Source: Stratiformator vulcanicus (GTDB taxonomy: Bacteria; Planctomycetota; Planctomycetia; Planctomycetales; Planctomycetaceae). Taken from it: DNA of 64,000 bases. The stretch's first letter is position 1. Each line of letters begins with the position of its first letter. The translations under genes were made by a program, and so were the position numbers. The notes under the pieces were generated by a model. The model was given only the letters and a program-made list of their open reading frames with translations, did not search any database and was not told the DNA's origin. The stretch is taken from the NCBI RefSeq assembly GCF_007744515.1, contig NZ_CP036268.1, forward strand, positions 62,001 through 126,000, given 5' to 3'. Of the stretch, positions 27,088 through 37,059 are shown piece by piece.

Positions 27088-28395
27088 TCAGGAGAAGAGT
27101 TCATTCACCGGAGCGCCACCCTCGACGATTTTCATCGGCCGGCCGAGCGGGCTCATCGTTTCGGAGTGCATATCGACTTCGAGAGCCTTGCACACTGAGT
27201 GGAACAGATCAGGAACCGTGACGGGGCGATCGGTGACGTTGTCGCCCCCCGCGGAGGTCGCGCCGATGACCTGCCCGCCTTGAACACCGCATCCGGCCAA
27301 GGCCGCATTGAAGGCTCGGGGAAAGTGATCCCGTCCGGCTCGCGCGTTAATTCGCGGCGTCCGGCCGAACTCGCCCGCCCAGACAATCAGCGTGTCATCA
27401 AGCAGGCCCCGGTCCTTCAGATCGGCGATTAACGTGGCGAAAGCCGGGTCACACTGTCCCGAAAGCGTGGCGCACTCTTCGGAATTGTCGCTGTGCGTGT
27501 CCCAGTTGCCGAGATTGACCTCCACGTACGTCACGCCCGACTCAACAAGTCGGCGGGCCAGTAGGCAGCCCCGACCAAAATCGGTGTCACCGTAGCGGTC
27601 CTTCAGTGACTGCGGCTCATTGGCAAGATCGAACGCTTTCAACTCGGGGCTGAGGACGAGATCGGCCGCCTTGGCGTAGATATCACCGTGATCTTTGACG
27701 GTCTGGGCCGCACCTCGCTTGGCGAACTCACCATCAAGTTGCGACAGCAGCGACCTGCGTCGAATGAATCGATCGGGCGACGTCGGGAGGGCGACGTTTT
27801 GCGGGAGCTCGCCGGCTTGCGCGACGCGAAACGGCTCATATTCGACGCCGAGGAAACCCGGTCCGGTTCCGGTCGTCCCGCCGCCGAGCCGTCCGCCGCC
27901 GATCGAAACGATGGAAGGCAAATCAAAATCGTCCGGGGCAATGCGATGGGCGATATTCGCGCCGAGGCTTGGGTGCTTCACGCTGCCCGAAGGCACGTAT
28001 CCCGTATGCATTTGGTAGGTCGCCCGCTGATGGTTGCCTTCCTTATTGGTCATCGAGCGAATCAGCGCGATGTCGTTCATCGCTTTGGCTGTTTCGGTCC
28101 ATGTCGAGGCGATCTCAATACCCGGAACGCTAGTGCGGATGGCTTCAGTGCCTCCGCCGTTTTCATGATCGGGCTTGGGGGAAAAGGTCTCAAACTGGCT
28201 CGGCGCGCCCTGCATCCACAGCAGGATCATCGACTTGTGCTTCCGCTTTAATTCGGATGCGTGTGTCGTCGCGAGGTTATGAAACCCGAGGGCACCCGAA
28301 GCAAGGGCGGTCGCCGAGGCCGTCCGCAGGAAAGAGCGACGGGAAAAGTCTCGACCGAGCGGGCTGAACGAGTGATGCAGGAATGATTTGGTCAT
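27088..28395 (-). CDS. DUF1501 protein (Tat-exported), second copy
   Basis: 435 aa from ATG 28395; upstream residues to 28446 are not leader-like. The Tat leader is DFSRRSFLRTASATALASGA. DUF1501 landmarks are SMILLWMQGAPSQFETFSPK, DIALIRSMTNKEGNHQRATY, LLARRLVESGVTYVEVNLGN, NWDTHSDN, LIVWAGEFGRTPRINARAGR and DHFPRAFNAALAGCGVQGGQ. It pairs with the DUF1549/DUF1553 gene immediately upstream on the same strand (28598), the arrangement seen throughout planctomycetes. The 203-base spacer between them is mostly the heptamer repeat at 28463. About 28% of residues appear shared with the copy at 14567, judged by eye only. Confidence 0.92.
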   Translation of the reverse strand: MTKSFLHHSFSPLGRDFSRRSFLRTASATALASGALGFHNLATTHASELKRKHKSMILLWMQGAPSQFETFSPKPDHENGGGTEAIRTSVPGIEIASTWTETAKAMNDIALIRSMTNKEGNHQRATYQMHTGYVPSGSVKHPSLGANIAHRIAPDDFDLPSIVSIGGGRLGGGTTGTGPGFLGVEYEPFRVAQAGELPQNVALPTSPDRFIRRRSLLSQLDGEFAKRGAAQTVKDHGDIYAKAADLVLSPELKAFDLANEPQSLKDRYGDTDFGRGCLLARRLVESGVTYVEVNLGNWDTHSDNSEECATLSGQCDPAFATLIADLKDRGLLDDTLIVWAGEFGRTPRINARAGRDHFPRAFNAALAGCGVQGGQVIGATSAGGDNVTDRPVTVPDLFHSVCKALEVDMHSETMSPLGRPMKIVEGGAPVNELFS

Positions 28396-28462
28396 GATTA
28401 GATCCCGATAAAATATTTCTATGAAAAATTCTGTCTTGATGACCAAGGACAGAAAAATAAAA

Positions 28463-28595
28463 CTTCTCGCTTCTCGCTTCTCGCTTCTCGCTTCTCGCTT
28501 CTCGCTTCTCGCTTCTCGCTTCTCGCTTCTCGCTTCTCGCTTCTCGCTTCTCGCTTCTCGCTTCTCGCTTCTCGCTTCTCGCTTCTCGCTTCTCG
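28463..28595. repeat. 19 tandem copies of the heptamer CTTCTCG
   Basis: 133 bases of uninterrupted CTTCTCG (GCGAGAA on the minus strand), starting after AATAAAA and ending two bases before the stop codon of the DUF1553 gene. Seven is not a multiple of three, so all frames remain open and read as REAREK-like peptides or their plus-strand equivalents; these frames are not genes. The array lies between two co-oriented genes and is a likely slipped-strand length polymorphism. Confidence 0.97.
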
Positions 28596-28597
28596 CC

Positions 28598-30409
28598 TCA
28601 ACGTCGCGAGACGAACTCGGCGCTGTTAATTAAAGACCAAACAAGGTCTTCATAGGCGTCTCGGCGGCTATCAGCCTTGTCGATGTAGGCGAGGCAGATC
28701 TTTGTTTCTGCCGCGGTCGGCTCGCGTGAAAGCACGTTTAAGTAAACCTCGGCGATCGCGTCTTTATCATCCGAATAGCGCCGCAGGAGTCGGCCCAGTT
28801 GAGACAGCGGATTGGCGGCGATCGAGCGGTTGACCTGATCGCTATTCATTAAGAACAGGGCTTGAGGGATATCGCCGGTCAGGTCTTCTTTGGGCGTCGA
28901 AGGGTCGAAGCCGAAGGTGTTATTAAAGGCGAACCGCAGCCGATCGAGGCCGCCGAGGCGGCCGCCCATGCTTTGGCTGACCCGTGAGCGGAGCGTCGGC
29001 TGCCCCAGCACCTCCGAGAGGGCGTTATAAATCTGGTCGGCCCGCAGGCGAGTCGCCCCCGTGGCGGCAAACGCGTTGCCATCAACGGGATCGGTGTAAG
29101 AGCCATCGAGTGCCCGTTGGTAGGCCTCGGTGTTCATGATCGCGCGGAACAGCCATTTCGGGTCATAATCGCTGGCGGCAAACCCGAACACGAGTGCGTC
29201 CAAGGCGTCCGCATAGCTCGCTTCTCGCTGCGGGCCCATGTCGTCGAGCGGGTGATAGAAGCCTTCGCCGACGAGCTCCGCCCACATGCGATTGACGTAA
29301 GCCCGAGCGAACCACGGATTGCGTGTGCTCGTAATACCGGCCGCAGCAGCTTTGCGGCGAATGCTGTCGGAAGTGCCGGGCGAGACGCGGACGTTTCGAG
29401 ACGCGAACAGGGCCGGTGAAATTAATTCGCCTTTCGCATCGGGGTCCGAAAGGTCCGGCATGAAGTGCTCAATCGAGCGATTGCGGTCGTTCGGCGGCTC
29501 CGGCAGATTCTTTAATTCTTCCAGGTTCAGCGCGCCGTCGCCGTCTTTGTCACCGTAACGCACGATGAAAGGAAACGGTCGTTCGAGCTGAGTTCCCTCA
29601 GTTTCACTCTCGGTGATTCTGCCGTCACGATTCTTATCAATAAAACGGAAGACGAAGTCGGGATTCCTCGCGAATCGGGCGCGGGCGTTGGTGCGATCGC
29701 GATCCTGACTGACGACTTCGAACGAGCGTGGGGCATTCTCCTTTAGCACCGGACGAACACGCACACGTGGGAAGAATGCGGCGAGCTTGTGAAAGTCTTC
29801 ACGCTTCCAAGCGTCATACGGATGATCGTGGCATTGGGCGCATTGAATCTGCACGCCCATAAAGATGCGGCTCACTTCGCCCGCGATCTCATTGGCCTCG
29901 CCATCATGGGCGAAGAGCAGGCCGACCGCGCCGTTCTCGCGGACGTCGCCGGTGGCTGTGATCAGCTCGGTGGCGATTTCATCCCACTTGCGGCCCTCGC
30001 GAAATTGCTCGGCCATCCACCTTTCGAATCTCGGTTCGGACAACCGGGCCCGCTGATTGGTGGCGTGGGAGAAGATCACGTCTTTCCAATAGCGGGCCCA
30101 GTTGAGCGAATAGCCTTCGGTTTCGAGCAGGCGTTCGACCAGCTCTGCTCGCTTTGCGCCGTCCGGCGTCACGGCAAACAGCACGGCCTCGTCAGCCGAG
30201 GGCGGTCCGCCCGTCAGGTCGAATGCCGCCCGCCGCAGGAAGTCGACGTCACTGCATTTTTCCGAAGGGGACACGCCCTGTTCGGCGAATGCCGCGGCCA
30301 GGATCCGATCCACTTCCGCGGCAACCTCGAGCGGCTCCACCGGACGCGCGTACGCCGTAAGCGAACTGAACATCAGGGCCAGACTGAGGGCGACAGGAGT
30401 AAAACGCAT
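28598..30409 (-). CDS. DUF1549-DUF1553 protein with inserted EF-hand motifs
   Basis: 603 aa from ATG 30409, which starts a signal peptide (FTPVALSLALMFSSLTAYAR). DUF1549 begins near residue 25 (VDRILAAAFAEQGVSPSEKC, DFLRRAAFDLTGGPPSADEA) and contains CAQCHDHPYDAWKREDF. Between DUF1549 and DUF1553, near residues 260-310, two EF-hand loops are visible: DKNRDGRITESE and DKDGDGALNLEE. DUF1553 follows (NPWFARAYVNRMWAELVGEG, TGATRLRADQIYNALSEVLG). Calcium binding by the insert is inferred. It probably forms a transcription unit with the DUF1501 gene downstream. Confidence 0.9.
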   Translation of the reverse strand: MRFTPVALSLALMFSSLTAYARPVEPLEVAAEVDRILAAAFAEQGVSPSEKCSDVDFLRRAAFDLTGGPPSADEAVLFAVTPDGAKRAELVERLLETEGYSLNWARYWKDVIFSHATNQRARLSEPRFERWMAEQFREGRKWDEIATELITATGDVRENGAVGLLFAHDGEANEIAGEVSRIFMGVQIQCAQCHDHPYDAWKREDFHKLAAFFPRVRVRPVLKENAPRSFEVVSQDRDRTNARARFARNPDFVFRFIDKNRDGRITESETEGTQLERPFPFIVRYGDKDGDGALNLEELKNLPEPPNDRNRSIEHFMPDLSDPDAKGELISPALFASRNVRVSPGTSDSIRRKAAAAGITSTRNPWFARAYVNRMWAELVGEGFYHPLDDMGPQREASYADALDALVFGFAASDYDPKWLFRAIMNTEAYQRALDGSYTDPVDGNAFAATGATRLRADQIYNALSEVLGQPTLRSRVSQSMGGRLGGLDRLRFAFNNTFGFDPSTPKEDLTGDIPQALFLMNSDQVNRSIAANPLSQLGRLLRRYSDDKDAIAEVYLNVLSREPTAAETKICLAYIDKADSRRDAYEDLVWSLINSAEFVSRR

Positions 30410-30700
30410 AGCGGCGACCTCGTCGTGAGACGCGAGTGAGAGTTGGGACGTGGGGTTAAACCACCCCGGGGGCAGAAAAGTTTCGGTGCTTTTTCCGAGA
30501 ACCACGAATGGGAAAGGCGAAGTATCATTGAAGGCGGTCGGCAACGCCGGTCTCTGTTTCTCCCGCCTCTCACGTTTCCCACGTCTCCGGAATGCCCGTC
30601 TTGCCCGATTTCGGCAAATGACCGATAGTTCGGGCAATGGGCCGCGAGATCAGTGCGCGCGGCTGTTCGGAAAAGTCCCACGGATGGAAGACGCGTCGCC

Positions 30701-32575
30701 ATGTCTCCGGCGGATGTAATGGAAGAATCGCGAGATACGTCGAATTTGACTCCCGCAGCCGGGGGGGCGAATGCGAACCCAGCTGCGTCGCAGGGTCGGC
30801 TCGATCCGGCCGTGCGAACCATCATCGCATCGGCCCGCAAGCCGGAGCGGCCGCCGTCGCTGGGGGCCTGGGTCTGCGGCCTCGTCTGCGGAGTGCTCTT
30901 CTGGGCGAGTTTTTATCCGCTGGCCATCGGTCCGCTCGCCTGGTTCGCGTTCACGCCGCTGGTCATGCTGATTCGGATTCCAGTGCCGACGCGGTGGATG
31001 TATTCAGCCCTGTATCTGACCACGCTGGCCGCAACGCTCGTGCAATTGCAGTGGATGCGGCTCGGCGACGTCACGATGTACCCGGCGTGGATTGCGCTTT
31101 CGCTCTACGTCGCGGTCTATGTTCCGCTGACGGTGTTCCTGTGCCGGGTGGCGCGGACGCGACTCAAGGTTCCGGCCGTGATTGCACTCCCGGTCGTCTG
31201 GGTCGGGACCGAGTGGCTTCAGGCTCACGCCTTCACCGGATTTTCGTGGTACTACCTCGGTCATTCGCAGTGGCAGTGGACGACCTTGATTCAAATCAGC
31301 GACTTGGTTGGCGGCTACGGCGTCAGCTATGTGGTCGCGACCGGCGCAGCCGTTCTCGGTCTGTTTCTGCCGCGCCGGCTCTACCAATCGCTCCGACTGG
31401 AGCCGCCGAAAAGATCGGACTGGCCGAACAATTCTGAGGGGTCGAGTACCTCGCTGCCACCGGTTTCTTTGTCGCACCGAGGCATGGCGACGGCGTGGCT
31501 GATTTGTCTTGTCGCTGCCGCCTGTTTGTATGGAACGCTCCGGCGTGACCCTGCGGTCTTCTCGCCCGGGCCGCGGGTCGCGCTGATCCAAGGAAACTTT
31601 CCGACCAGTCTCGGTCCCCCTACGGTTGCTGCGGGGGACCGCTTTCGGACCTACCACCAGCTCACCGGACTCTCGGTGCCTTACCAGCCCGATCTGATCG
31701 TCTGGCCCGAATCGGTCATGCCGTGGCCGCTGCTGGAAGCCGAAGAGAACCTCTCTCTGGCCGCGATTACCGGAATCGTTCCGAACATTAAAGCCGAGGC
31801 GTTCCGCAGCGGCGAAATGAAAGAGATGTTCGAGAACCTCGCGACGCAGGCGGGAGCCGCCATGATGATCGGTGTGCTCACCGGCGACGTTACTGCCCGG
31901 CACGGCTATCGCACATTCAACAGCGCCGCGTTCAGCCGACCGGAACTCGGACTAGTGGGACGTTACGACAAGGTCCACCGGGTGCCGTTCGGTGAATTCG
32001 TTCCGATGCGGCAATGGATTCCCGGCTTGGAGCAACTGACGCCCTATCGCGGTCAATTCGGCCTCGCCAAAGGTGAAGGACCAGCGAAGTTCGAATACGA
32101 GGGGCACAACTTCACGCCGCTCATCTGTTTCGAAGACACCGTGCCGCATCTGGCAAACGAGTATGTCCGCCGCGAGAATCCCGATGTCCTGGTCAACCTG
32201 ACGAACGACGGCTGGTTCAATGAATCTTCAGAGCAGGAGCAGCACCTGATCTCGGCGCTGTTTCGCACGGTCGAAACGCGGACTCCGCTGGTTCGCGCCG
32301 TCAACACCGGCATCTCCGCCGTGATCGATGGCGACGGGGTCATCTTGGAACCGAAGGTTTTCATTGATGGCGAGACCTTGAAACGGACCGAGTATCGCAC
32401 GGCCTACGGCGGATTCGAGAAGGATCGACATGCCGTGCTCGTGTCCGATGTCCCGCTCGACAGCCGGACGAGTCTGTATGTGCGCGGCGGAGACTGGTTC
32501 GCGATGAGCTGCGCGGTCTTCGCTTCGTTCTGCCTGTTTGTCCGATTCGTCCCGACCCGATCGGTCGCTATTTGA
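30701..32575 (+). CDS. lnt: Apolipoprotein N-acyltransferase
   Basis: 624 aa from ATG 30701; an upstream GTG at 30653 is less likely. About eight membrane helices fill the first half ([40 protein letters not shown] and others). A nitrilase domain follows with the triad Glu in [12 protein letters not shown], Lys in [16 protein letters not shown] and Cys in [11 protein letters not shown]. The closing [20 protein letters not shown] and [15 protein letters not shown] segments are diagnostic. Lnt adds the third acyl chain to lipoproteins in the inner membrane. A charged, Ala-rich N-terminal extension of about 45 residues is longer than in E. coli Lnt. Confidence 0.92.
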   Translation: MSPADVMEESRDTSNLTPAAGGANANPAASQGRLDPAVRTIIASARKPERPPSLGAWVCGLVCGVLFWASFYPLAIGPLAWFAFTPLVMLIRIPVPTRWMYSALYLTTLAATLVQLQWMRLGDVTMYPAWIALSLYVAVYVPLTVFLCRVARTRLKVPAVIALPVVWVGTEWLQAHAFTGFSWYYLGHSQWQWTTLIQISDLVGGYGVSYVVATGAAVLGLFLPRRLYQSLRLEPPKRSDWPNNSEGSSTSLPPVSLSHRGMATAWLICLVAAACLYGTLRRDPAVFSPGPRVALIQGNFPTSLGPPTVAAGDRFRTYHQLTGLSVPYQPDLIVWPESVMPWPLLEAEENLSLAAITGIVPNIKAEAFRSGEMKEMFENLATQAGAAMMIGVLTGDVTARHGYRTFNSAAFSRPELGLVGRYDKVHRVPFGEFVPMRQWIPGLEQLTPYRGQFGLAKGEGPAKFEYEGHNFTPLICFEDTVPHLANEYVRRENPDVLVNLTNDGWFNESSEQEQHLISALFRTVETRTPLVRAVNTGISAVIDGDGVILEPKVFIDGETLKRTEYRTAYGGFEKDRHAVLVSDVPLDSRTSLYVRGGDWFAMSCAVFASFCLFVRFVPTRSVAI

Positions 32576-32956
32576 ACGCGGCTGTCGCACGGGTTGCGAC
32601 CACTTCTCGACGAAGATCGGCGCGATCTCTCGGAATCGCTGCCGGCAAATGGCAGGGTCGATTCCCGGATTGATTCGCAAACTCGGCGGGTGAGATAGAC
32701 GCTCATCGGCCGCTGTGGTCAGATAGGCGTTTGGTGATATCTCCTGCGCCGGGAGATTTCCGATCTGCGATGCGGTTTTCGGTGTTGGATGCGACAATGC
32801 GACGGTCGTGTTCGGGATCGTTCCCGCCTTGCAGCATCCGATAATGATGAAATCAGCAGGCAGGAGCGCGTGTCACCACGGTTTGGCTTCTCGGGTCAAT
32901 AATATTTCGGCCTCAGCCAGACCGCCCGCCTCGATAGATCACAGACAGCTGGTGTA
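32576..32956. other. 381-base intergenic region, nothing recognised
   Basis: Lies between lnt and the kinase gene, both on the plus strand. Minus-strand open frames run through it from inside lnt but have no family features. It probably contains the kinase promoter; no clear terminator hairpin was found by eye. Confidence 0.4.
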
Positions 32957-32959
32957 GTG

Positions 32960-35176
32960 ATGCGACCGGATACCGTCAGCGAACGAGCCAAGACGAAGTC
33001 TCGGGTGGGGGTGGGGCATCGGACGGTCGTTCGTTCGGTCACTCGCACCGGATCGTTTCTTCGCACCCAACTGTGGGTCTGGCCGATCATTGCGGCTCTG
33101 ACGTTGGGTCTACTCGGTCTGTTTTTGCGAAACGCGATCGAAGACACGCTCAGCAAAGAAATCGGCGATGAGCTCGTCACCCTCGTCCAGACCGACGTCG
33201 CCGCAATGAAGCTCTGGCTCAACGAGCAGGAGCGAGCTGCGCGGTCGGTCCTCGAGGATGACACCGTGTTGCGGAATGCTCGCGAACTGGTGCGGTTGAG
33301 CGAAGCGAAAAACACGTCGACGGCGGACCTGCTGCAGGCGCCGCAGCTTGCGGAACTACGGACCGAAATGGATCCGTGGCTGCACGCGCACAACTATGAC
33401 GGTTTCGTGGTCGTCACCGACGGTGGCCGCGTTGCTGCATCACGAAGGGATGCGCCGGTCGGCCTCACCATCGAGCAGGAGCTCGTCGACGTCATGCGAA
33501 CACGGATGGAAGCTCGGGGGGCCACAGTGCTGCCGCCGTTTAAGAGTCGAATTCCGCTTGAAGATGAAGACGGCACGTTAAAGTCGGGGTTGCCGACAAT
33601 GTTCGCAGCCGCTCCGCTGAACCGGGAAGACGGCTCTCTTGCCGCGATTTTCGCGTTAAGAATTCGCCCGGAGGACCAGTTCTCTGAGATTTTAAGAGTC
33701 GCAAGACCGGGAGAGTCCGGCGAGACTTATGCTTTCGATGCCGACGGATTAATGCTCTCGAACAGTCGCTTCGATCCCGACCTGAGAAAAATCGCGCTTC
33801 TTTCCTTCGACCAGGACTCGATTCTGAACATTCTGGTTCGCGATCCCGGTGGTGACATGACGCGGGGCTTTAAACCGCAGGCTCAGCCCTCGGAACGCGA
33901 ACCGACGAAGATGGTGGCCTCGGCGGTCGCCGAAGGTGATGGTTACGATGCCGTCGGATATCGCGACTATCGGGGCGTTCGGGTGATTGGCGCCTGGGTT
34001 TGGCTTCCCGAATATGACTTCGGCATTGCCACCGAGTTGGACGCTTCCGAAGCCTTTATGGCCCTCAATATTCTGCGACGGTTTTTTTGGGGGATGTTTG
34101 CCCTGCTCGGTATCGCGGCTGCAACGATTTTCGTCTTTACGATCTTTATCGAAAGGGCGAATCGGGAAGCACGCAGCGCTGCAATTCAGGCCAAGCAACT
34201 CGGTCAATACGCATTGGACGAAAAATTAGGCGAAGGGGGAATGGGTGTCGTCTATAAAGCGCATCATGCGATGCTGCAGCGACCCACCGCGGTGAAGTTG
34301 TTGCATGCCGAACGAACGACCGAGGAGGCGATCGCACGGTTTGAACGAGAAGTTCAAATCACCGGGCGATTGACCCACCCGAATACAATCGCGATTTACG
34401 ACTACGGGCGGACTCCGGAGGGCGTGTTTTACTATGCGATGGAATTGCTTGACGGTCGTGATTGCGAAGAGCTCGTCAACCAAGCGGGCCGCCTGCCGGA
34501 AAGCCGCGTGATCTACCTGCTGCGGCAGGTTTGCGGGTCACTGTCCGAAGCCCATGCCGTCGGATTAATACACCGTGACATTAAGCCCGCCAATGTCTTT
34601 GTGACGGTACGCGGCGGAATGTACGACTTCGTCAAGGTACTCGATTTCGGCCTCGTTAAAGCCGCCGATGCCGGCAAGATGTCGACGTTGACTAACGCCG
34701 GGGCGATCACGGGGACGCCGCTTTATATGCCGCCCGAGATGATATCGAACCCTGAGTCCACCGATGCTCGCAGTGACCTCTATATGGTCGGAGCGGTGGC
34801 TTATTTCCTGTTGACAGGTCGACCGGTGGTCGACGGCGGCAGTGTGATCGACATCCTACGTCAACAAGCCGAAGTGGTCCCGAAAAAGCCATCTCAACTC
34901 GCAAATCGCGAGATCGATTCCGACCTCGAAGCGATCGTGATGCGTTGCCTGGAGAAGTCGCCGGCAGACCGATTTCAAAGCGCCGATGAACTGGAGGCGG
35001 CCCTTGCGGCCTGTCGATCGGCGAACCAGTGGACCAGGCAGGACGCGGCCCAATGGTGGATGGAGAACTCCGATGAATTCATTTCGCCGGGGAACTTGGA
35101 GCCCCCGGACGCCGACGAAGCGATGGCCAAAACCATGATCGCCGTCCCGACAGAATCGACTCGGCAAGTTCGTTAA
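32960..35176 (+). CDS. Membrane Ser/Thr protein kinase with extracytoplasmic Cache-like sensor
   Basis: 738 aa from ATG 32960 (a GTG immediately precedes it). Transmembrane helix 1 is at about 40-58 (LWVWPIIAALTLGLLGLFL). A 330-residue extracytoplasmic domain follows, with helical start and double-Cache-like strands (DGFVVVTDGGRVAASRRDAP, GETYAFDADGLMLSNSRFDP, AWVWLPEYDFGIATELDASE). Helix 2 is at about 375-397. The Hanks-type kinase domain (about 418-680) shows LGEGGMGVVYKA, the ATP Lys in PTAVKLL, HRDIKPANVF, DFGLVKAAD and the APE-like PPEMISNPES. The layout is sensor outside, kinase inside, the reverse of the PASTA type. Targets unknown. Confidence 0.9.
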   Translation: MRPDTVSERAKTKSRVGVGHRTVVRSVTRTGSFLRTQLWVWPIIAALTLGLLGLFLRNAIEDTLSKEIGDELVTLVQTDVAAMKLWLNEQERAARSVLEDDTVLRNARELVRLSEAKNTSTADLLQAPQLAELRTEMDPWLHAHNYDGFVVVTDGGRVAASRRDAPVGLTIEQELVDVMRTRMEARGATVLPPFKSRIPLEDEDGTLKSGLPTMFAAAPLNREDGSLAAIFALRIRPEDQFSEILRVARPGESGETYAFDADGLMLSNSRFDPDLRKIALLSFDQDSILNILVRDPGGDMTRGFKPQAQPSEREPTKMVASAVAEGDGYDAVGYRDYRGVRVIGAWVWLPEYDFGIATELDASEAFMALNILRRFFWGMFALLGIAAATIFVFTIFIERANREARSAAIQAKQLGQYALDEKLGEGGMGVVYKAHHAMLQRPTAVKLLHAERTTEEAIARFEREVQITGRLTHPNTIAIYDYGRTPEGVFYYAMELLDGRDCEELVNQAGRLPESRVIYLLRQVCGSLSEAHAVGLIHRDIKPANVFVTVRGGMYDFVKVLDFGLVKAADAGKMSTLTNAGAITGTPLYMPPEMISNPESTDARSDLYMVGAVAYFLLTGRPVVDGGSVIDILRQQAEVVPKKPSQLANREIDSDLEAIVMRCLEKSPADRFQSADELEAALAACRSANQWTRQDAAQWWMENSDEFISPGNLEPPDADEAMAKTMIAVPTESTRQVR

Positions 35177-35231
35177 ATTAGTAGCCTTAAGACTCTGAAG
35201 CGCGAGCACTTCTGGCCGCTCAACTGGTCAG

Positions 35232-36386
35232 TCAGGAGACGCCGACCGCGTTGTCCTTGGGGGAACGCTTCTTCCGAGATTGACGCTTACCCCAGCGATC
35301 CGATTCTCCGAATTCGATGAACCGGTGCAGCATGTCGCGATCCAATTCCGGGCAAGGCAGATCGGGCAATGCCGCGATTGTATTTGAGACGTCGAAGACC
35401 GGGTCGGAGGTGACGTACGCGTCATAAATTGCCGTGTTCTCGGCCACGGCCTGCTCGTAAGTATTCCAATCAGAGATGTCGGCATCGTGACCGACAAACT
35501 CGACGCCGTCGATCGAGAAATACTCTAGGCACGTGCCGATGGAGTGATTCGTTGTCGTCGGCTCCGACGGAGCAAGGTGATAGGTCTCGCCGTGAAGCGA
35601 AGGCTGATTAAAAATTCGGACCATCGCGTTCGCGACCCAATCGACCGGAACGACATTTCGCCGTTCTTCGCCGGTGATGCGGACGCGGATCGGGATGAAT
35701 CGCCGCCCGTCTGGCCCCGGCTCGACGCTGCGGGCAATGACCGAGATAAATTTATAATAGCTCAGCAGGCCGTGATAACTGCTCGTGTAGCCGGTCTGGG
35801 CATCGCCCGCGATGATGGCGGGGCGGTAAACGGTGAGTGAATCGAAGCATGAGGCATCGCGGATGATTCGTTCGGCTTCGAATTTGGAACGCTCGTAGTC
35901 GTTCCGGAACGTCTGGCCGGCATCAAGGTCGCATTCCATGATCGGCCCCGGTCGCTCTCCGCAGACGTAAGCCGTCGACACGTGATGGAATTTGCGAATT
36001 TGAGTCGAGCGGCACAGCTCGATCACGTTCCGCAACCCCTCGACGTTGCTGCGGTACGGCTCCCCGCCCTCCTCAGTCGCGATGAATTGCAGGCTCGCGG
36101 CGTTGTGCAACATCGCATCGCAATGAGTCTCGACCCATTGGCGACTCGACTCGTTCAGCCCGAGCCCCGGTCGGTTCAGATCGCCATCGAAGACGGTCGG
36201 AGGCGATAATGATCGGCCGACTTCCTCCTCGAGTGATTCGACGAGTTCCAACAGGCGATCTTGGGCGGACGCGTGTTCGCTCGGTCGCGAGATCACGGCT
36301 ACGTCGACATTCGCGCGAAGCAACTCACGCAGGACGTACCGACCCAGCAACCCGGTCGCCCCGGTCATCAAAACGCTTCGCTGCAT
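35232..36386 (-). CDS. Extended SDR, thioester-reductase-like (NAD_binding_4)
   Basis: 384 aa. Rossmann motif VLMTGATGLLGRYVLRELLR at the N-terminus, DGDLNRPGLGL near 65, HNAASLQF near 93 and SNVEGLRNVIELCRSTQIRK near 115. The Ser/Tyr/Lys site is in FHHVSTAYVCGERPG and NDYERSKFEAERII. VYRPAIIAGDAQTGYTSSYH near 185 and the C-terminal substrate part are typical of the reductase domains that release thioesters as aldehydes, or of fatty acyl-CoA reductases. The basic tail (GKRQSRKKRSPKD) is unusual. The adenylate-forming enzyme at 37656 and the dehydrogenase at 51497 are suggestive partners for fatty acid or aldehyde chemistry, an inference from context. Confidence 0.8.
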   Translation of the reverse strand: MQRSVLMTGATGLLGRYVLRELLRANVDVAVISRPSEHASAQDRLLELVESLEEEVGRSLSPPTVFDGDLNRPGLGLNESSRQWVETHCDAMLHNAASLQFIATEEGGEPYRSNVEGLRNVIELCRSTQIRKFHHVSTAYVCGERPGPIMECDLDAGQTFRNDYERSKFEAERIIRDASCFDSLTVYRPAIIAGDAQTGYTSSYHGLLSYYKFISVIARSVEPGPDGRRFIPIRVRITGEERRNVVPVDWVANAMVRIFNQPSLHGETYHLAPSEPTTTNHSIGTCLEYFSIDGVEFVGHDADISDWNTYEQAVAENTAIYDAYVTSDPVFDVSNTIAALPDLPCPELDRDMLHRFIEFGESDRWGKRQSRKKRSPKDNAVGVS

Positions 36387-36624
36387 CAGTCTCGCTTCCG
36401 TTCGGTTTGAGCGTTCGCAAGCACTGCGGCAGCGGGTCGGAGTGCGTCAAATCTCCGCTGCAATTCGGCTTACACCAATAGAAGGTCTCGATGGCTGAGC
36501 GGGCACGGACAAGACCTCCACGAGAGGTTACCGCTCGACTGTAGCAGCCTCGCCGATGCGCTCAACCGCAACGCCATTTACTTCGGGGAAATCCCTATCA
36601 ATCGGACCTGCCGGCACGGATGCC

Positions 36625-37059
36625 TTACCGTGAAACGCGGAAGACTTGGGAATCATCCTCATCCGGTTCCCATTCCGGCTCGCGGTAACCGGGTTGCGCT
36701 TCTTCCGGTAGTTCCTGCTGATGTTCGAGCACGATCCGATAGGTACGGTCTTTGAGATGCTGCACGAAGTGCTGAAACCAGAGCATCTGCTGAATCCGTG
36801 GCTGTGGGTCGTAGAGATAGATTTGCACGCCCCGCTCACGCCAATCGAAGAGCATTCCGAAGAAGCCGCTCGGAATGTACTTCACGTGGGTCATATCGAC
36901 CGAGATCGCCCGCTTTTTCTCCCGAGTGATCAACCGGATCAGAGTATCACGCAGTAGCGAAAGGTCCGCGCCATCCCAAATATCCATGTCACCGAGATTC
37001 AGCATCGCGACGCCGTTCGCTTCACTGACAATTTTTCGTCGCTTGCGTCGTGTCGCCAT
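36625..37059 (-). CDS. STAS-like domain protein
   Basis: 144 aa from ATG 37059. A basic start (ATRRKRRKIVSEANG) leads into a fold resembling STAS/anti-sigma-antagonist domains: GVAMLNLGDMDIWDGADLSL, LIRLITREKKRAISVDMTHV, KYIPSGFFGMLFDWRERGVQ and IYLYDPQPRIQQMLWFQHFV. The phosphorylatable Ser of SpoIIAA is not evident: the position after VDMTHV reads KYIPSGF, with a Ser in a similar place. The C-terminus is acidic and probably disordered. Similar proteins occur widely in planctomycetes, and a regulatory role is inferred. Confidence 0.65.
   Translation of the reverse strand: MATRRKRRKIVSEANGVAMLNLGDMDIWDGADLSLLRDTLIRLITREKKRAISVDMTHVKYIPSGFFGMLFDWRERGVQIYLYDPQPRIQQMLWFQHFVQHLKDRTYRIVLEHQQELPEEAQPGYREPEWEPDEDDSQVFRVSR

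Noticed and set aside
28463-28595. Possible CRISPR array
   Set aside because: Contiguous identical heptamers without spacers; no CRISPR-type repeats or cas genes anywhere in the window.
28419-28633. Long REAREK- and LLASRFS-repeat open frames over the heptamer array
   Set aside because: A 7-bp repeat without stops keeps all frames open; there is no coding signal or start context.
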